A stretch of DNA of 64,000 bases from Uranotaenia lowii (lineage: Eukaryota > Arthropoda > Insecta > Diptera > Culicidae): positions 425,921,324 to 425,985,323 of the forward strand of contig NC_073692.1 in NCBI RefSeq assembly GCF_029784155.1, in the 5' to 3' direction. The notes under the pieces were generated by a model, which ran no database searches, had not been told where the DNA came from, and saw nothing but the letters and a program-made list of their open reading frames with translations. A program made the position numbers and the translations under genes. Shown here in pieces: positions 23,941-36,551 of this stretch; the stretch's first letter is position 1, and each line of letters starts with the position of its first letter.

Positions 23941-26055
23941 ACGACTGTTCAGCAATCAGTATTTCATCGTCCTCAATAAAGCCTAAAAACAGCGTTTTCA
24001 TTGCTTATTCTAGCAGTTATAAAGAGTTTTCTACCATGGATCAGGATGAAAAATGAAACATAATTTTAAACGACGGAAATTATTGTTTCTATCATGATTT
24101 CATTTATGCTGAGTATAATTTTAAGGACATCTTTCGATCAAACTGTTATAGGTATCATACCTACATATGTATAACCGAACGCTGAAGTTACACTAAAAAG
24201 TCTTAAAATACACTATAGATAACCTCTTTTAAAAGGTTTTTGCGCGCGTTGAAACAAAATTATTGAAAAATTTATAACCATTGCCAAACGAAAAACCATA
24301 CAATAAAGCTTCGTTGACTTCAAGTAAAACGGTTAACTTAAACTTCAAGTTGATCATTCACAACCACGCTCATAATTTTAAAGGGATCGAAAGCTTTGTT
24401 TTTTTTTGTATTTTCTACGGCTAATCAGGATCTTCCAAAAAGTGTTCTAATATCTTTCCCGGCCCCATGCTTCTTTCTAGAACCTACGTTGTAACGGTTC
24501 ACGAAAATCATATTGGCTTGTAAACGATCATGGGAGAAATATACACGCATAATACTCTGTGTAAAAGATACCCAGAGGGCAAGAAAATGCAAAATTAATA
24601 ATGGAAAACCCTTAAAAACGACTAAATAATTTAGCCGCTCAGGATGACGATTTTTTCTAAGGGAACATGGCGGAGAAGTTGACCTCAGGGGAAGAAGGGA
24701 AATTAGACATTGTTAGACATTTTGGCTTTGCTATCGAGAAGTCGGTTATTTTGGAGTATTCGAGTCGTATCCAATGTCTAGATGGCCGAAACTAATTTTC
24801 TGTAGCAGATTGGGTGTATAACAGCTCACTATACTTAAAAGAGCATTTCATTTGAATCTAGTTTATAAGTTTGAATAGGTAGCGACTTACAATCTTAGTT
24901 AGTGCTGACTTGCATTTTAACAAACCGCGCGTGTGCGTATGTTTGAAGATGTTAAACCTGGCTATTCTAAACTTTTACTTTAATATACTGTCAGATTCTC
25001 ATCACCTTTTTTCACGGGAGACAAAATAATCCTCGTCTATCGTCTCAAAAAATTGCTAGTTAACTCCTTTTCCGTTGCTCGTTTTTTTTCAATAAGTTTG
25101 CAATCTTTTCGACTCTATCACTCTTATTTCTTTCAGTCAAATCGCTCTCCAACGTTTCGAAACGGTCATCATTGATAAATACACGAACAATGAAAACAAA
25201 CCAATCTTTTCAATTGATATCTTTCTTTATGTATAAATAGATTAAATTCCATATTTCCACAATTTTAATATACTACAAAAACATGAAAATAATTAGATTT
25301 CACAGTACTTAAATAATTTTGGATTATCGTAGGTCCCAACAAGGTTATTACAGGTTTTTCGGATAATATTTCGCCTGGCACAAAAACTCAGATCTGATTC
25401 GAGAATCCATCTGACTGATTCACGCTAATTGTAATTATTCTAAAACTATATAAATGGTTTGAGCAACTTACGTTTCAACTTGTTGTTGGATTTTTTAGTT
25501 TGTTCTCAGATTTTCAAAACCGATTTATTTACAGATTTCTCTGATATTTAGATTTTTGTAAGTTTTTCTAAAATTCTAATCTTTTATATCAACATTAATT
25601 CTGGAATTCATACTGTGTATTGGAAAATCATCATAAAATTGTGACTGTTTATCAATTTTTCTCAAGTAAAACGTAGATGAGACACAAAGACTCACATGAC
25701 TTTTAAATGAAATCAATGCTTTTTTCGTCACAAAACTTTTGAGTGAAATCCCAGAAAGACAGATTTTTTGCAGCCACCTTGGCCGTGGCTTTTAAATGAG
25801 TGGAATTAAGCAATTTTTTATGGTTGTTTTGTTGGAATTTAACCCGGAAAATATTGTTCCGAAAAGATTCGCACGAGCGTTAAGAGACTCCAACGATTAC
25901 GATAACCGGAAACGCAACCACCAACGATCCTGTCAGGACAAACTTAGCCAAAAGTGCCTGTAAGCGAGTCCGAGCTTTACAGCGACTTATGCCCATAAAT
26001 TTTGGAATTGTTGGCGCAGAAGTGCTTATAATTGAATTTTGTATGATTTTGGATG
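23941..26055. other. AT-rich non-coding DNA
   Basis: No gene, RNA gene or well-bounded element recognised between the RT fragment and satellite B1. Confidence 0.45.
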
Positions 26056-29000
26056 ATTGTAATTTTTGTAATTTTTTGTATATTTTGTAATTTTTGTAAT
26101 TTTTTGTATATTTTGTAATTTTTGTATTTTTTTGTAATTTTTGTAATTTTTGTAATTTTTGTCATTTTTGTAATTTTTGTAATTTTTGTAATTTTTGTAA
26201 TTTTTGTAATTTTTGTAATTTTTGTAATTTTTGTAATTTTTGTAATTTTTGTAATTTTTGTAATTTTTGTAATTTTTGTAATTTTTGTAATTTTTGTAAT
26301 TTTTGTAATTTTTGTAATTTTTGTAATTTTTGTAATTTTTGTCATTTTTGTCATTTTTGTCATTTTTGTCATTTTTGTCATTTTTGTCATTTTTGTCATT
26401 TTTGTCATTTTTGTCATTTTTGTCATTTTTGTCATTTTTTTCATTTTTGTCATTTTTGTCATTTTTGTCAGTTTTGTCAGTTTTGTCATTTTTGTCATTT
26501 TTGTCATTTTTGTCATTTTTGTCATTTTTGTCATTTTTGTCATTTTTGTCATTTTTGTCATTTTTGTCATTTTTGTCATTTTTGTCATTTTTGTCATTTT
26601 TGTCATTTTTGTCATTTTTGTCATTTTTGTCATTTTTGTCATTTTTGTCATTTTTGTCATTTTTGTCATTTTTGTCATTTTTGTCATTTTTGTCATTTTT
26701 GTCATTTTTGTCATTTTTGTCATTTTTGTCATTTTTGTCATTTTTGTCATTTTTGTCATTTTTGTCATTTTTGTCATTTTTGTCATTTTTGTCATTTTTG
26801 TCATTTTTGTCATTTTTGTCATTTTTGTCATTTTTGTCATTTTTGTCATTTTTGTCATTTTTGTCATTTTTGTCATTTTTGTCATTTTTGTCATTTTTGT
26901 CATTTTTGTCATTTTTGTCATTTTTGTCATTTTTGTCATTTTTGTCATTTTTGTCATTTTTGTCATTTTTGTCATTTTTGTCATTTTTGTCATTTTTGTC
27001 ATTTTTGTCATTTTTGTCATTTTTGTCATTTTTGTCATTTTTGTCATTTTTGTCATTTTTGTCATTTTTGTCATTTTTGTCATTTTTGTCATTTTTGTCA
27101 TTTTTGTCATTTTTGTCATTTTTGTCATTTTTGTCATTTTTGTCATTTTTGTCATTTTTGTCATTTTTGTCATTTTTGTCATTTTTGTCATTTTTGTCAT
27201 TTTTGTAATTTTTGTCATTTTTGTCATTTTTGTCATTTTTGTCATTTTTGTCATTTTTGTCATTTTTGTCATTTTTGTCATTTTTGTCATTTTTGTCATT
27301 TTTGTCATTTTTGTCATTTTTGTCATTTTTGTCATTTTTGTCATTTTTGTCATTTTTGTCATTTTTGTCATTTTTGTCATTTTTGTCATTTATGTCATTT
27401 TTGTCATTTTTGTCATTTTTGTCATTTTTGTCATTTTTGTCATTTTTGTCATTTTTGTCATTTTTGTCATTTTTGTCATTTTTGTCATTTTTGTCATTTT
27501 TGTCATTTTTGTCATTTTTGTCATTTTTGTCATTTTTGTCATTTTTGTCATTTTTGTCATTTTTGTCATTTTTGTCATTTTTGTCATTTTTGTCATTTTT
27601 GTCATTTTTGTCATTTTTGTCATTTTTGTCATTTTTGTCATTTTTGTCATTTTTGTCATTTTTGTCATTTTTGTCATTTTTGTCATTTTTGTCATTTTTG
27701 TCATTTTTGTCATTTTTGTCATTTTTGTCATTTTTGTCATTTTTGTCATTTTTGTCATTTTTGTCATTTTTGTCATTTTTGTCATTTTTGTCATTTTTGT
27801 CATTTTTGTCATTTTTGTCATTTTTGTCATTTTTGTCATTTTTGTCATTTTTGTCATTTTTGTCATTTTTGTCATTTTTGTCATTTTTGTCATTTTTGTC
27901 ATTTTTGTCATTTTTGTCATTTTTGTCATTTTTGTCATTTTTGTCATTTTTGTCATTTTTGTCATTTTTGTCATTTTTGTCATTTTGGTCATTTTTGTCA
28001 TTTTTGTCATTTTTGTCATTTTTGTCATTTTTGTCATTTTTGTCATTTTTGTCATTTTTGTCATTTTTGTCATTTTTGTCATTTTTGTCATTTTTGTCAT
28101 TTTTGTCATTTTTGTCATTTTTGTCATTTTTTTTCATTTTTGTCATTTTTGTCATTTTTGTCAGTTTTGTCAGTTTTGTCATTTTTGTCATTTTTGTCAT
28201 TTTTGTCATTTTTGTCATTTTTGTCATTTTTGTCATTTTTGTCATTTTTGTCATTTTTGTCATTTTTGTCATTTTTGTCATTTTTGTCATTTTTGTCATT
28301 TTTGTCATTTTTGTCATTTTTGTCATTTTTGTCATTTTTGTCATTTTTGTCATTTTTGTCATTTTTGTCATTTTTGTCATTTTTGTCATTTTTGTCATTT
28401 TTGTCATTTTTGTCATTTTTGTCATTTTTGTCATTTTTGTCATTTTTGTCATTTTTGTCATTTTTGTCATTTTTGTCATTTTTGTCATTTTTGTCATTTT
28501 TGTCATTTTTGTCATTTTTGTCATTTTTGTCATTTTTGTCATTTTTGTCATTTTTGTCATTTTTGTCATTTTTGTCATTTTTGTCATTTTTGTCATTTTT
28601 GTCATTTTTGTCATTTTTGTCATTTTTGTCATTTTTGTCATTTTTGTCATTTTTGTCATTTTTGTCATTTTTGTCATTTTTGTCATTTTTGTCATTTTTG
28701 TCATTTTTGTCATTTTTGTCATTTTTGTCATTTTTGTCATTTTTGTCATTTTTGTCATTTTTGTCATTTTTGTCATTTTTGTCATTTTTGTCATTTTTGT
28801 CATTTTTGTCATTTTTGTCATTTTTGTCATTTTTGTCATTTTTGTCATTTTTGTCATTTTTGTCATTTTTGTAATTTTTGTCATTTTTGTCATTTTTGTC
28901 ATTTTTGTCATTTTTGTCATTTTTGTCATTTTTGTCATTTTTGTCATTTTTGTCATTTTTGTCATTTTTGTCATTTTTGTCATTTTTGTCATTTTTGTCA

Positions 29001-29715
29001 TTTTTGTCATTTTTGTCATTTTTGTCATTTTTGTCATTTTTGTCATTTTTGTCATTTTTGTCATTTTTGTCATTTATGTCATTTTTGTCATTTTTGTCAT
29101 TTTTGTCATTTTTGTCATTTTTGTCATTTTTGTCATTTTTGTCATTTTTGTCATTTTTGTCATTTTTGTCATTTTTGTCATTTTTGTCATTTTTGTCATT
29201 TTTGTCATTTTTGTCATTTTTGTCATTTTTGTCATTTTTGTCATTTTTGTCATTTTTGTCATTTTTGTCATTTTTGTCATTTTTGTCATTTTTGTCATTT
29301 TTGTCATTTTTGTCATTTTTGTCATTTTTGTCATTTTTGTCATTTTTGTCATTTTTGTCATTTTTGTCATTTTTGTCATTTTTGTCATTTTTGTCATTTT
29401 TGTCATTTTTGTCATTTTTGTCATTTTTGTCATTTTTGTCATTTTTGTCATTTTTGTCATTTTTGTCATTTTTGTCATTTTTGTCATTTTTGTCATTTTT
29501 GTCATTTTTGTCATTTTTGTCATTTTTGTCATTTTTGTCATTTTTGTCATTTTTGTCATTTTTGTCATTTTTGTCATTTTTGTCATTTTTGTCATTTTTG
29601 TCATTTTTGTCATTTTTTTTCATTTTTGTCATTTTTGTCATTTTTGTCAGTTTTGTCAGTTTTGTCAGTTTTGTCAGTTTTGTCATTTTTGTCATTTTTG
29701 TCATTTTTATCATAT
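26056..29715. repeat. Satellite B1: tandem (TTTTTGTCA)n with higher-order repeat
   Basis: About 400 copies of a 9-mer. The left edge (26056-26340) is built of the variant TTTTTGTAA, preceded by a duplicated block with TTTTTTGTATATTTT. The interior is TTTTTGTCA. Marker variants recur in the same order: a TTTTTTTCA plus TCAG cluster (about 26435-26488, 28125-28180, 29611-29683), a GTAA unit (27207, 28873) and a TATG unit (27392, 29076). Spacing is about 1666-1693 bases, so a block of roughly 187 monomers has been duplicated, with a third unit just beginning at the right edge. TTGTCATTT here and TTGTCAAAA (satellite A, reverse strand) share a core. Confidence 0.97.
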
Positions 29716-30352
29716 TTGTATGTTGTGCGCTTTGAAATTTATTTTTGTTAAAAAAATTTTATCATTTTTTTTATTTTTGACCTTTTTTCTAATCTCTCGT
29801 GTATTTTTTGATAAATCGACCCATTTTGAAATTTTTGTTAAATTTGTCAATTTATTCAATTATTACGTTGGATAGGAGAAAGTCTTCTTCATAAATGGGT
29901 GACCTGTCAAACAGGTCTTTTTAATTGCCGTACAATTGTTCTGAATAAATTTTCCGCAGAAATCATAAAAGACAAGAATTTTCCCCTATTTAGTTGCGTC
30001 ATTGCTGTCACATTATTTTATGAGAATGGACATTTCGTAAAGTTGCAACAACCAATTGCCAATCGATATCCAATATAAGGCTCCATTATTTTTAATCACC
30101 CATTTTAACCAGTCTAACATCTACATATACTTGAGTTATATCCATGATGTTGGCGATTTGGTTTTGCAGAAGACCCACTCTTGCACGGAATGAAATCCTC
30201 AAACCCAGCGACGGATACGATAGAATCTGTGCCAACCAAGTGGCAGCAGAACCACCTCCAGGCAAAACAACTCAGCTTATACCTTCCTAGAGTCGACTTG
30301 GGCTCAGGCTGTCGGCTGTCTTTGTCGTGCTAATGATGGCCCGAAACCTCCC

Positions 30353-30589
30353 ATGCATTCAAAGAGCCGCAGCTTAGTAGATGATACAGAAATTATTGTG
30401 GAGGATAGATTGGATAATTTTGTGCGGAAAATCGACTTCCATGCAGAGAGTGTTGTAATTGGACCACACATCATAACGAGAGACAGCAACCATCCGATGT
30501 ATATGGTCAGTTGGTTGATTTTGGACCCCACATTTGGGATTAGTTTAGAAGATTTAAAGGATTCAGTAAAGAACGACATCCTACCCTAG
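30353..30589 (+). pseudogene. Protein-like fragment, perhaps LINE ORF1 remnant
   Basis: A 78-codon frame with a plausible amino-acid mix (VDDTEIIVEDRLDNFVRKI; MVSWLILDPTFGISLEDLKD). The second half is loosely reminiscent of the RNA-binding part of mosquito LINE ORF1 proteins ('W-L...S-EDL/DV-K..V...'). Plausible continuation in other frames to about 30720 would require several frameshifts. I am not sure that it is coding at all. Confidence 0.2.
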
Positions 30590-33500
30590 TGCCATTTGCG
30601 ATTCCTAAATATGTGGGTGCCAAAGTTATCTCGAGTGTGTCATCGCTAGGGGGGACTTTGTCGGCATTATTTAGAAACATCCCACTACTCTGCCTGGATT
30701 GAGAAATACGGCTCGAGTTTAATTTCAAGATTTGAAAGCAAATTTTCTCCTGTTCGTATATTGTTTCATTACATTATTAGGAGTGACATTCCAACCCGCC
30801 CATAAAGCTGGTGCAGATGATTTGGAGTTTTTTTAGCCACCCCGTTAGTTAGGCTTCTGAGAACCAACAATCAAATGTAGGGGAAGGCACAGTTGCACAC
30901 ATTGAAACAACGAATCTTGGCTTGTCATTCAATAAGATGACAGAATGGAAAACTATCAACCATGAATGGAACAAATCACTGCGAAATGAAACAATTTCTC
31001 ATTTCACTTGCTGATGCGGCTGAGCACTGCACTAGGCCTATCTTTTTCCGTACCATCTGGCTTGTCATTGTATAACATTAACCTCTATATTCTTGTAGTC
31101 TTCGCGTTTTCGTTTTAGGATTGAGGCTTGTCTATAACTTGTCTTTGGCACTTTGCACAAATCCATCTGCTGCTATCATCCTATCTATGGGGTGGTTGTG
31201 CGATTTCTCCTCCTAAAGCTGTGTGTCGCTACTAATCGCTGAATGTGAGCGGTAGTCCCGTGAAAAATCATGTTCTATAACCATTGGCATGGCAACCTAA
31301 TGCTTTGTCGTAGCTCTTTTTTCACCCTTCTTCATTTTTCAATCCTCCTAACGCGACCGTGTGTTTGACGATGATGAATTGATATCGCGTTGTATAGATT
31401 TTGAGAAACGCTCGGAACGCCTCAAGATCACAAACCTCGGCTCACGAGCGCCCATTTTTGGGTGGCTGGAATCTACCGAGGGAATAGAGACAATGTACTG
31501 GCACATACCGACTACAACAATCCAGGCCATATTTGCCATATTTGAAGGCGGCCAAAGGTAAATAGTAGGTAGCAGCAGCAGATATCCCGACATAGATTAG
31601 CCCCTTTTTTGGGTGGGAAGGAGGTTCGTTTGTTCCCCGGGCATTGAAATCACCTCCAGTCAGTCTTCAGCCGCCTTCAATAGCTTGAAGGGGGAAACGT
31701 ATGGGATTTTGAATGGCGTTGTTTGGCATCTTTTGTAGGTTCCGTTCAAGTAGGAAAGCGATTGACGGATGTTTAGCCGCAGGCAACGCCTTGTCTAGCT
31801 AGCTACAAAGCAAATTGATATTGAAGTTGACTGATTACCCGCCACCGACCGGGCTAATTGCGATGGAAAGGTGAGATACCAGCTAATTGTTGCGAGGCTC
31901 GGTTTCAATGAGCTTTCGGGAATCGCTTTTGAGAAATTTTGTGTGGTTGTGTGGTCTTTTGTTCATTTTATATTAAAAAATACTATTTACAAAAAAAAAA
32001 CATATTCTTACATTTCCTTAAAAAGTGAATTCATCAGAAAGGAAATATAAAATAAAATTCCAATGAGGATTGATGAAAAACTTGAGAATGGCAAAATTCT
32101 AAAGAATTTGCTGAACTCTAGAGTTAGTTTTGATTAGGTCGTATGAACCAATATGAACAAAATTGAGTTATTGGCTGCAAACGATTGAAAAACGTGTATT
32201 TTATGTAAGGTACAAATTTGGTTTCATTTGATTATCAAACAAATTTTACAAAATGATTTGAATTTAGGACGTATAATGAGTTTCTCATTTTCGCGTGCAA
32301 TTTGGGTTTTGGGACTTTTTGCACTGCGCTGGATTATCGTGCAAAACAAAGGTCGCAAAATACCGGTTCGACGTGATGGTTTTTGCGACGTTATGCATTT
32401 TTCATAAAATGCTTCGGGAAAAATTAAAGTTTTCAATGAAGTTTATCACTAGTGGTGATTCTAGTTCTCTCAGCAGGGTAGACGGTTCCGATTTTATGCA
32501 AGGTAAGTTTAAAACAATAGTTTTAAGGCTAAACAAACTTTCAATTTTGAATTTTCTAAAAACAGCGGCAGCCAGCTGTGTATTAGATTCCGTACTTGAA
32601 CGGGTATTGAAATAAGAGGCCCAGTTTTTTACATCCGAGTAGAAACCCGATGGACTGTTTCCCGCAAGACCAGTTTCTGGCTGCTGCAGCGATGGAGAAG
32701 AGATTGCTTTGCTCGAGCAGTGATAGAGATTTGGACAGGGCTCCTCCACTATTGTCGGGCGATTTATAGAGCAATTCTGTTGAGCGAATATCACCCACAG
32801 GGATTAAGAAAATGCTCCATGGTTCCAGGGATTCAAATGTAAGTCGTTTTCTTCTATTATGTTCTTTTAGAAGTGCCAGGCAAATTGCCACTTAACAAAT
32901 AATACTTCAAATCACATTCTAATAACTAACCCACCCTGCAGAAAGGCATATCATGTTAGAATTTTTTGTTCTTGAAGCAGACACAAGAAAGTTAGCGAGT
33001 AAAAGTTAAATAAGAGACAAAATAAATCAAGGTTTAATATAAAATTTATTAACTTGCAAAACGACGTTTGCGCCATCACGCAATGCAAAAGGTTGTAAGT
33101 GCATTATCACACGAACAACTATTTTCACGCTTGTATAGAATATAGTAGCACATTTTTCGTCTAATTTGGCATCACATACTAGATTTTGGGGCAATTCCGA
33201 GTCATCTATTAAAAACAAGAATTAAAAATGTGTTATAAAACTTAAACATCGATTTTCTCGAAACACATCGGGTGGTTCTTACGACCTAATCTAAACAAAC
33301 TCCAGAACTATAAGTATGAATGAAAAGAGCACTTTCTTCGTTCTTTTAAGAAAAAAAAAGTTTGTTATACCAATCACCTTCTCGAATCAGGCAAAAGCGA
33401 TTGAAGGGTTTTATGCATAATAAACTATGATTGCTAGTGATTTTTGTTTATGAAATTCTCAAGTTTATTCGGTTTACCAATTGAAAATCATATTTTTTTT

Positions 33501-33639
33501 CCGATCACTCATAGATTGTACCAATTTTTGAACATATTTTAACATTTCATAACCTAAGTAGTTTTTACAACCAACAAAATATATGAAAAATTACTAACGA
33601 TTTATTCCTAGGGTCTTGAACAAGCGCGACGAGTCTTAA

Positions 33640-34190
33640 TGTTGAATGGAAATTTATCTGGCTCATGGGAGGGGGAGGGGTGTGTTTGTGACAAAATTCT
33701 GAATCATGAGGAGGTGGGGGTTTGGCTAAAAAAAATTGAAAAAATAAATTTTTTGCAGGTTTCATGTTAAAGAACGCTTTTTGTTTTTACTCACAACAGT
33801 AAGAGCTATTTAGCATTGGTGAAAATTTATTAAATATTTACAAATAAAAGTGATAGATAAGTTCGTGGTTCAAATCAGATTTATTTTTTACCCTTGTAAA
33901 CTGTATTTAAATTGAAGGCATTAGTTAGAAACTTTGTTATGAAGAATTTGCAATATCAATAATGTTAACTTAACATTGTTTACCATCAAACGAATATAAT
34001 ATACTAACAGTTTACAGTTAATTATTTAATTCATAACTAAAATCCTGTGATATTTTTTTAAAATTTAAATCCATATTTTTATAAAAACGGAATCTTTAAA
34101 AAAATAAATCTAATTTTTTATCTATGATTTCTTCTGGTTTGTATTTTCAAATTGGCTTGGATATAAAATTTTAATTTTGAATCCCGGATC
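33640..34190. repeat. Old dispersed repeat, copy 1
   Basis: Shares ordered words with 37860-38720: a CTCATGGG plus G-rich stretch, TGCAATATCAATAATGTTAA (about 33948 and 38382), AATCCTGTG, and an AATTTTGAATC ending. Divergence is high and lengths differ. No protein is encoded. Class unknown. Confidence 0.4.
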
Positions 34191-34249
34191 AAAATTTTGA
34201 AACTAAGATCTCCTGTGATTTGAGTTCTCAATGGAATTCTTATATTGAT

Positions 34250-34330
34250 ACTAGCAGACCCGGTAAACTTCGTATTACCATGTTGAACTTGGCGTTCATT
34301 TTCCATGTTTTTCTTCGCTGTTTCACTGTA
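34250..34330 (-). mobile_element. Helitron-like 3' terminus (tentative)
   Basis: Read on the minus strand, the sequence ends ACGAAGTTTACCGGGTCTG followed by CTAGT at 34250, fitting the CTRRT 3' end of Helitrons, with T next to it as target. This is a common insect repeat end. The 5' end is not seen to the right, so the copy is truncated or decayed. Not proven without alignment of family members. Confidence 0.4.
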
Positions 34331-35767
34331 AAAAAACATCAAAACTTGAGTTGTTAATCGTCTCGCTTTCGTAAACATGTCCTAGTTTTTTTCATATCCT
34401 TCCTTTCCGTTTACTTGAATGGTCCCGCTGAATTCAATCGGAATCAAACCTAAGAATTTAAACTCAATTCTACGGGTCTTTACATAAATTATCAAAAAAT
34501 TACCTTCGATCAATCTTACATGCATCTTACATGAATACTTTTCATTTACTTTTTTGATTCGGATGCTTTGAATATTGCCGAATGGTATCCGGTATCAGCT
34601 TCCCGATGCAAATTAGATTTATTCAGCGCTCAACGTAACCACCAAACTTGGTAAGCCTCATACTAAAAAATCCATTCTTTGTAACTTGTTCCATAAATAA
34701 CTATATGTTGATAATATCTATGTTTCGAACAAAAAATGCAAATTTAATTCCTTTGAACATTAATATTATTAATCAAGAAAACGATTGGTTTTGAAAGGAG
34801 GAAGAAATATGTTTAGATTCTTTATTATTCAACCGAATTACAGCATTTTTATTTTCTATTTTATCTTAAAGGACATAACTGCCAATTTAAACCATTGTTT
34901 TTGAATATTCTAACAGAAGCATTGGATAGTTCTGATTTAAAAATGTCCGGAACAGTGTTGAAGGTGATTTACGATTTAAGATAATGCGATTTGAGATTTT
35001 CGTTTAAGATTATGTGATATTTTCAAGATTCAATAATATTTAATTGGAATGTTAGTTTTTTTTCAAAAATAAATAGATCAAAAAGAACTAATCTGTTAAG
35101 GCTATGATGTTTTCATGAGTTGATTCTATTTTCTGGAAATTTTCAAGTAAATATACCTCGAAACCATAAAAAACATTCTGTTGTCTTTTTTATTATAAAT
35201 TGTAATTTTCAATAAAGAAACATCACAGTTCAACTTACATATTATTTCACAAATAAATATCTAAGTATACATTTGTCCCATTTATTGATGCAAGTGAAAA
35301 CACAACAATTGCTCTTTTTCAGATGCGTCAGTGTAAAGACTTTAAAATGAATTCAGTACTTGTTCCTGTTTGTCGTTTTTAATGAACTATAAATTATATA
35401 TCTGGAGTTTTTCTCCAGAATAAAACTTCAATTTCACTGAATACTGTTTAACCATGAGACCTTCATTTACAAAGACATTTAATAATTTTCACTATCTGCT
35501 TCAGATTTAACACTCGGGATACCCTTTCTTGCCATTATGGAGAAATAAATTTTAAAAGGTATATGTTTCATGGCTAAAAGGCGAGTTGCCACTTGTTCCA
35601 CCGTGTGAAATGAATGAATAATTATAATTGCAACATTTTCAGCTCATAATAAAAACTTATCAAAAAAAATTCTGCTTCTGATGTCAATAAAATTATGCTT
35701 CTGGAATGTCAATAAAAAAAACTTTTCATCAAAAATGCGGATCTAAAGTCTCTTCTATGTAGCCACC
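34331..35767. other. AT-rich non-coding DNA
   Basis: Nothing recognised beyond AT-rich low-complexity sequence. Confidence 0.45.
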
Positions 35768-35960
35768 CAGCAAACATAACATCGCATTAGAAATGTCAGC
35801 TCAACTCGTTAACAATGTTAATGCGAATCGTAATTCCTACCAAACCAAGTAAATGATCGTAAAAATGGTTAGTTAAAGTCTACCGACTCGAATATGACAT
35901 AATTGTTTGTCATGTTTGCCATGTTTGCAAATATGTCTCTCGCGTGCGGGATTCAAGAGA
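35768..35960. repeat. Dispersed repeat 'CAGCAAACAT', copy 1
   Basis: Begins CAGCAAACATAACATCGCA and aligns over about 170-190 bases with 50999-51170 in the same orientation, through GTTAACA, ATGCGAATCGTAA, CTACCAAA and a TTTGCAAA...TCTC segment. It is non-coding and its class is unknown; the true ends are not defined. Confidence 0.6.
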
Positions 35961-36051
35961 GAAAACAACCTTGTTGTTATCTCTGCGATTAGCAGTGCAA
36001 CCAGATTTCTAAAAATCAGAGGGTCCATTTGATTAAACTGTCCAATGAGAG

Positions 36052-36551
36052 NNNNNNNNNNNNNNNNNNNNNNNNNNNNNNNNNNNNNNNNNNNNNNNNN
36101 NNNNNNNNNNNNNNNNNNNNNNNNNNNNNNNNNNNNNNNNNNNNNNNNNNNNNNNNNNNNNNNNNNNNNNNNNNNNNNNNNNNNNNNNNNNNNNNNNNNN
36201 NNNNNNNNNNNNNNNNNNNNNNNNNNNNNNNNNNNNNNNNNNNNNNNNNNNNNNNNNNNNNNNNNNNNNNNNNNNNNNNNNNNNNNNNNNNNNNNNNNNN
36301 NNNNNNNNNNNNNNNNNNNNNNNNNNNNNNNNNNNNNNNNNNNNNNNNNNNNNNNNNNNNNNNNNNNNNNNNNNNNNNNNNNNNNNNNNNNNNNNNNNNN
36401 NNNNNNNNNNNNNNNNNNNNNNNNNNNNNNNNNNNNNNNNNNNNNNNNNNNNNNNNNNNNNNNNNNNNNNNNNNNNNNNNNNNNNNNNNNNNNNNNNNNN
36501 NNNNNNNNNNNNNNNNNNNNNNNNNNNNNNNNNNNNNNNNNNNNNNNNNNN
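36052..36551. other. Assembly gap of 500 N
   Basis: Exactly 500 unknown bases, probably a scaffolding gap of arbitrary length. Neither side is satellite, unlike the first gap. Confidence 0.98.

Larger units (their letters stand above)
29716..34249. other. Non-coding DNA right of satellite B1
   Basis: The first 150 bases keep T-rich, satellite-like words. Patches of more balanced composition at about 30150-30700, 31100-31900 and 32270-32900 contain overlapping open frames on both strands with no recognisable family. One of them (30353-30589) is listed separately. From about 33640 there is an old repeat related to 37860-38720. Confidence 0.4.

Noticed and set aside
32224..32891. Overlapping open frames of 70-130 codons on both strands
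   Set aside because: Frames on both strands over the same DNA, no family resemblance and no supporting signals; most likely chance.
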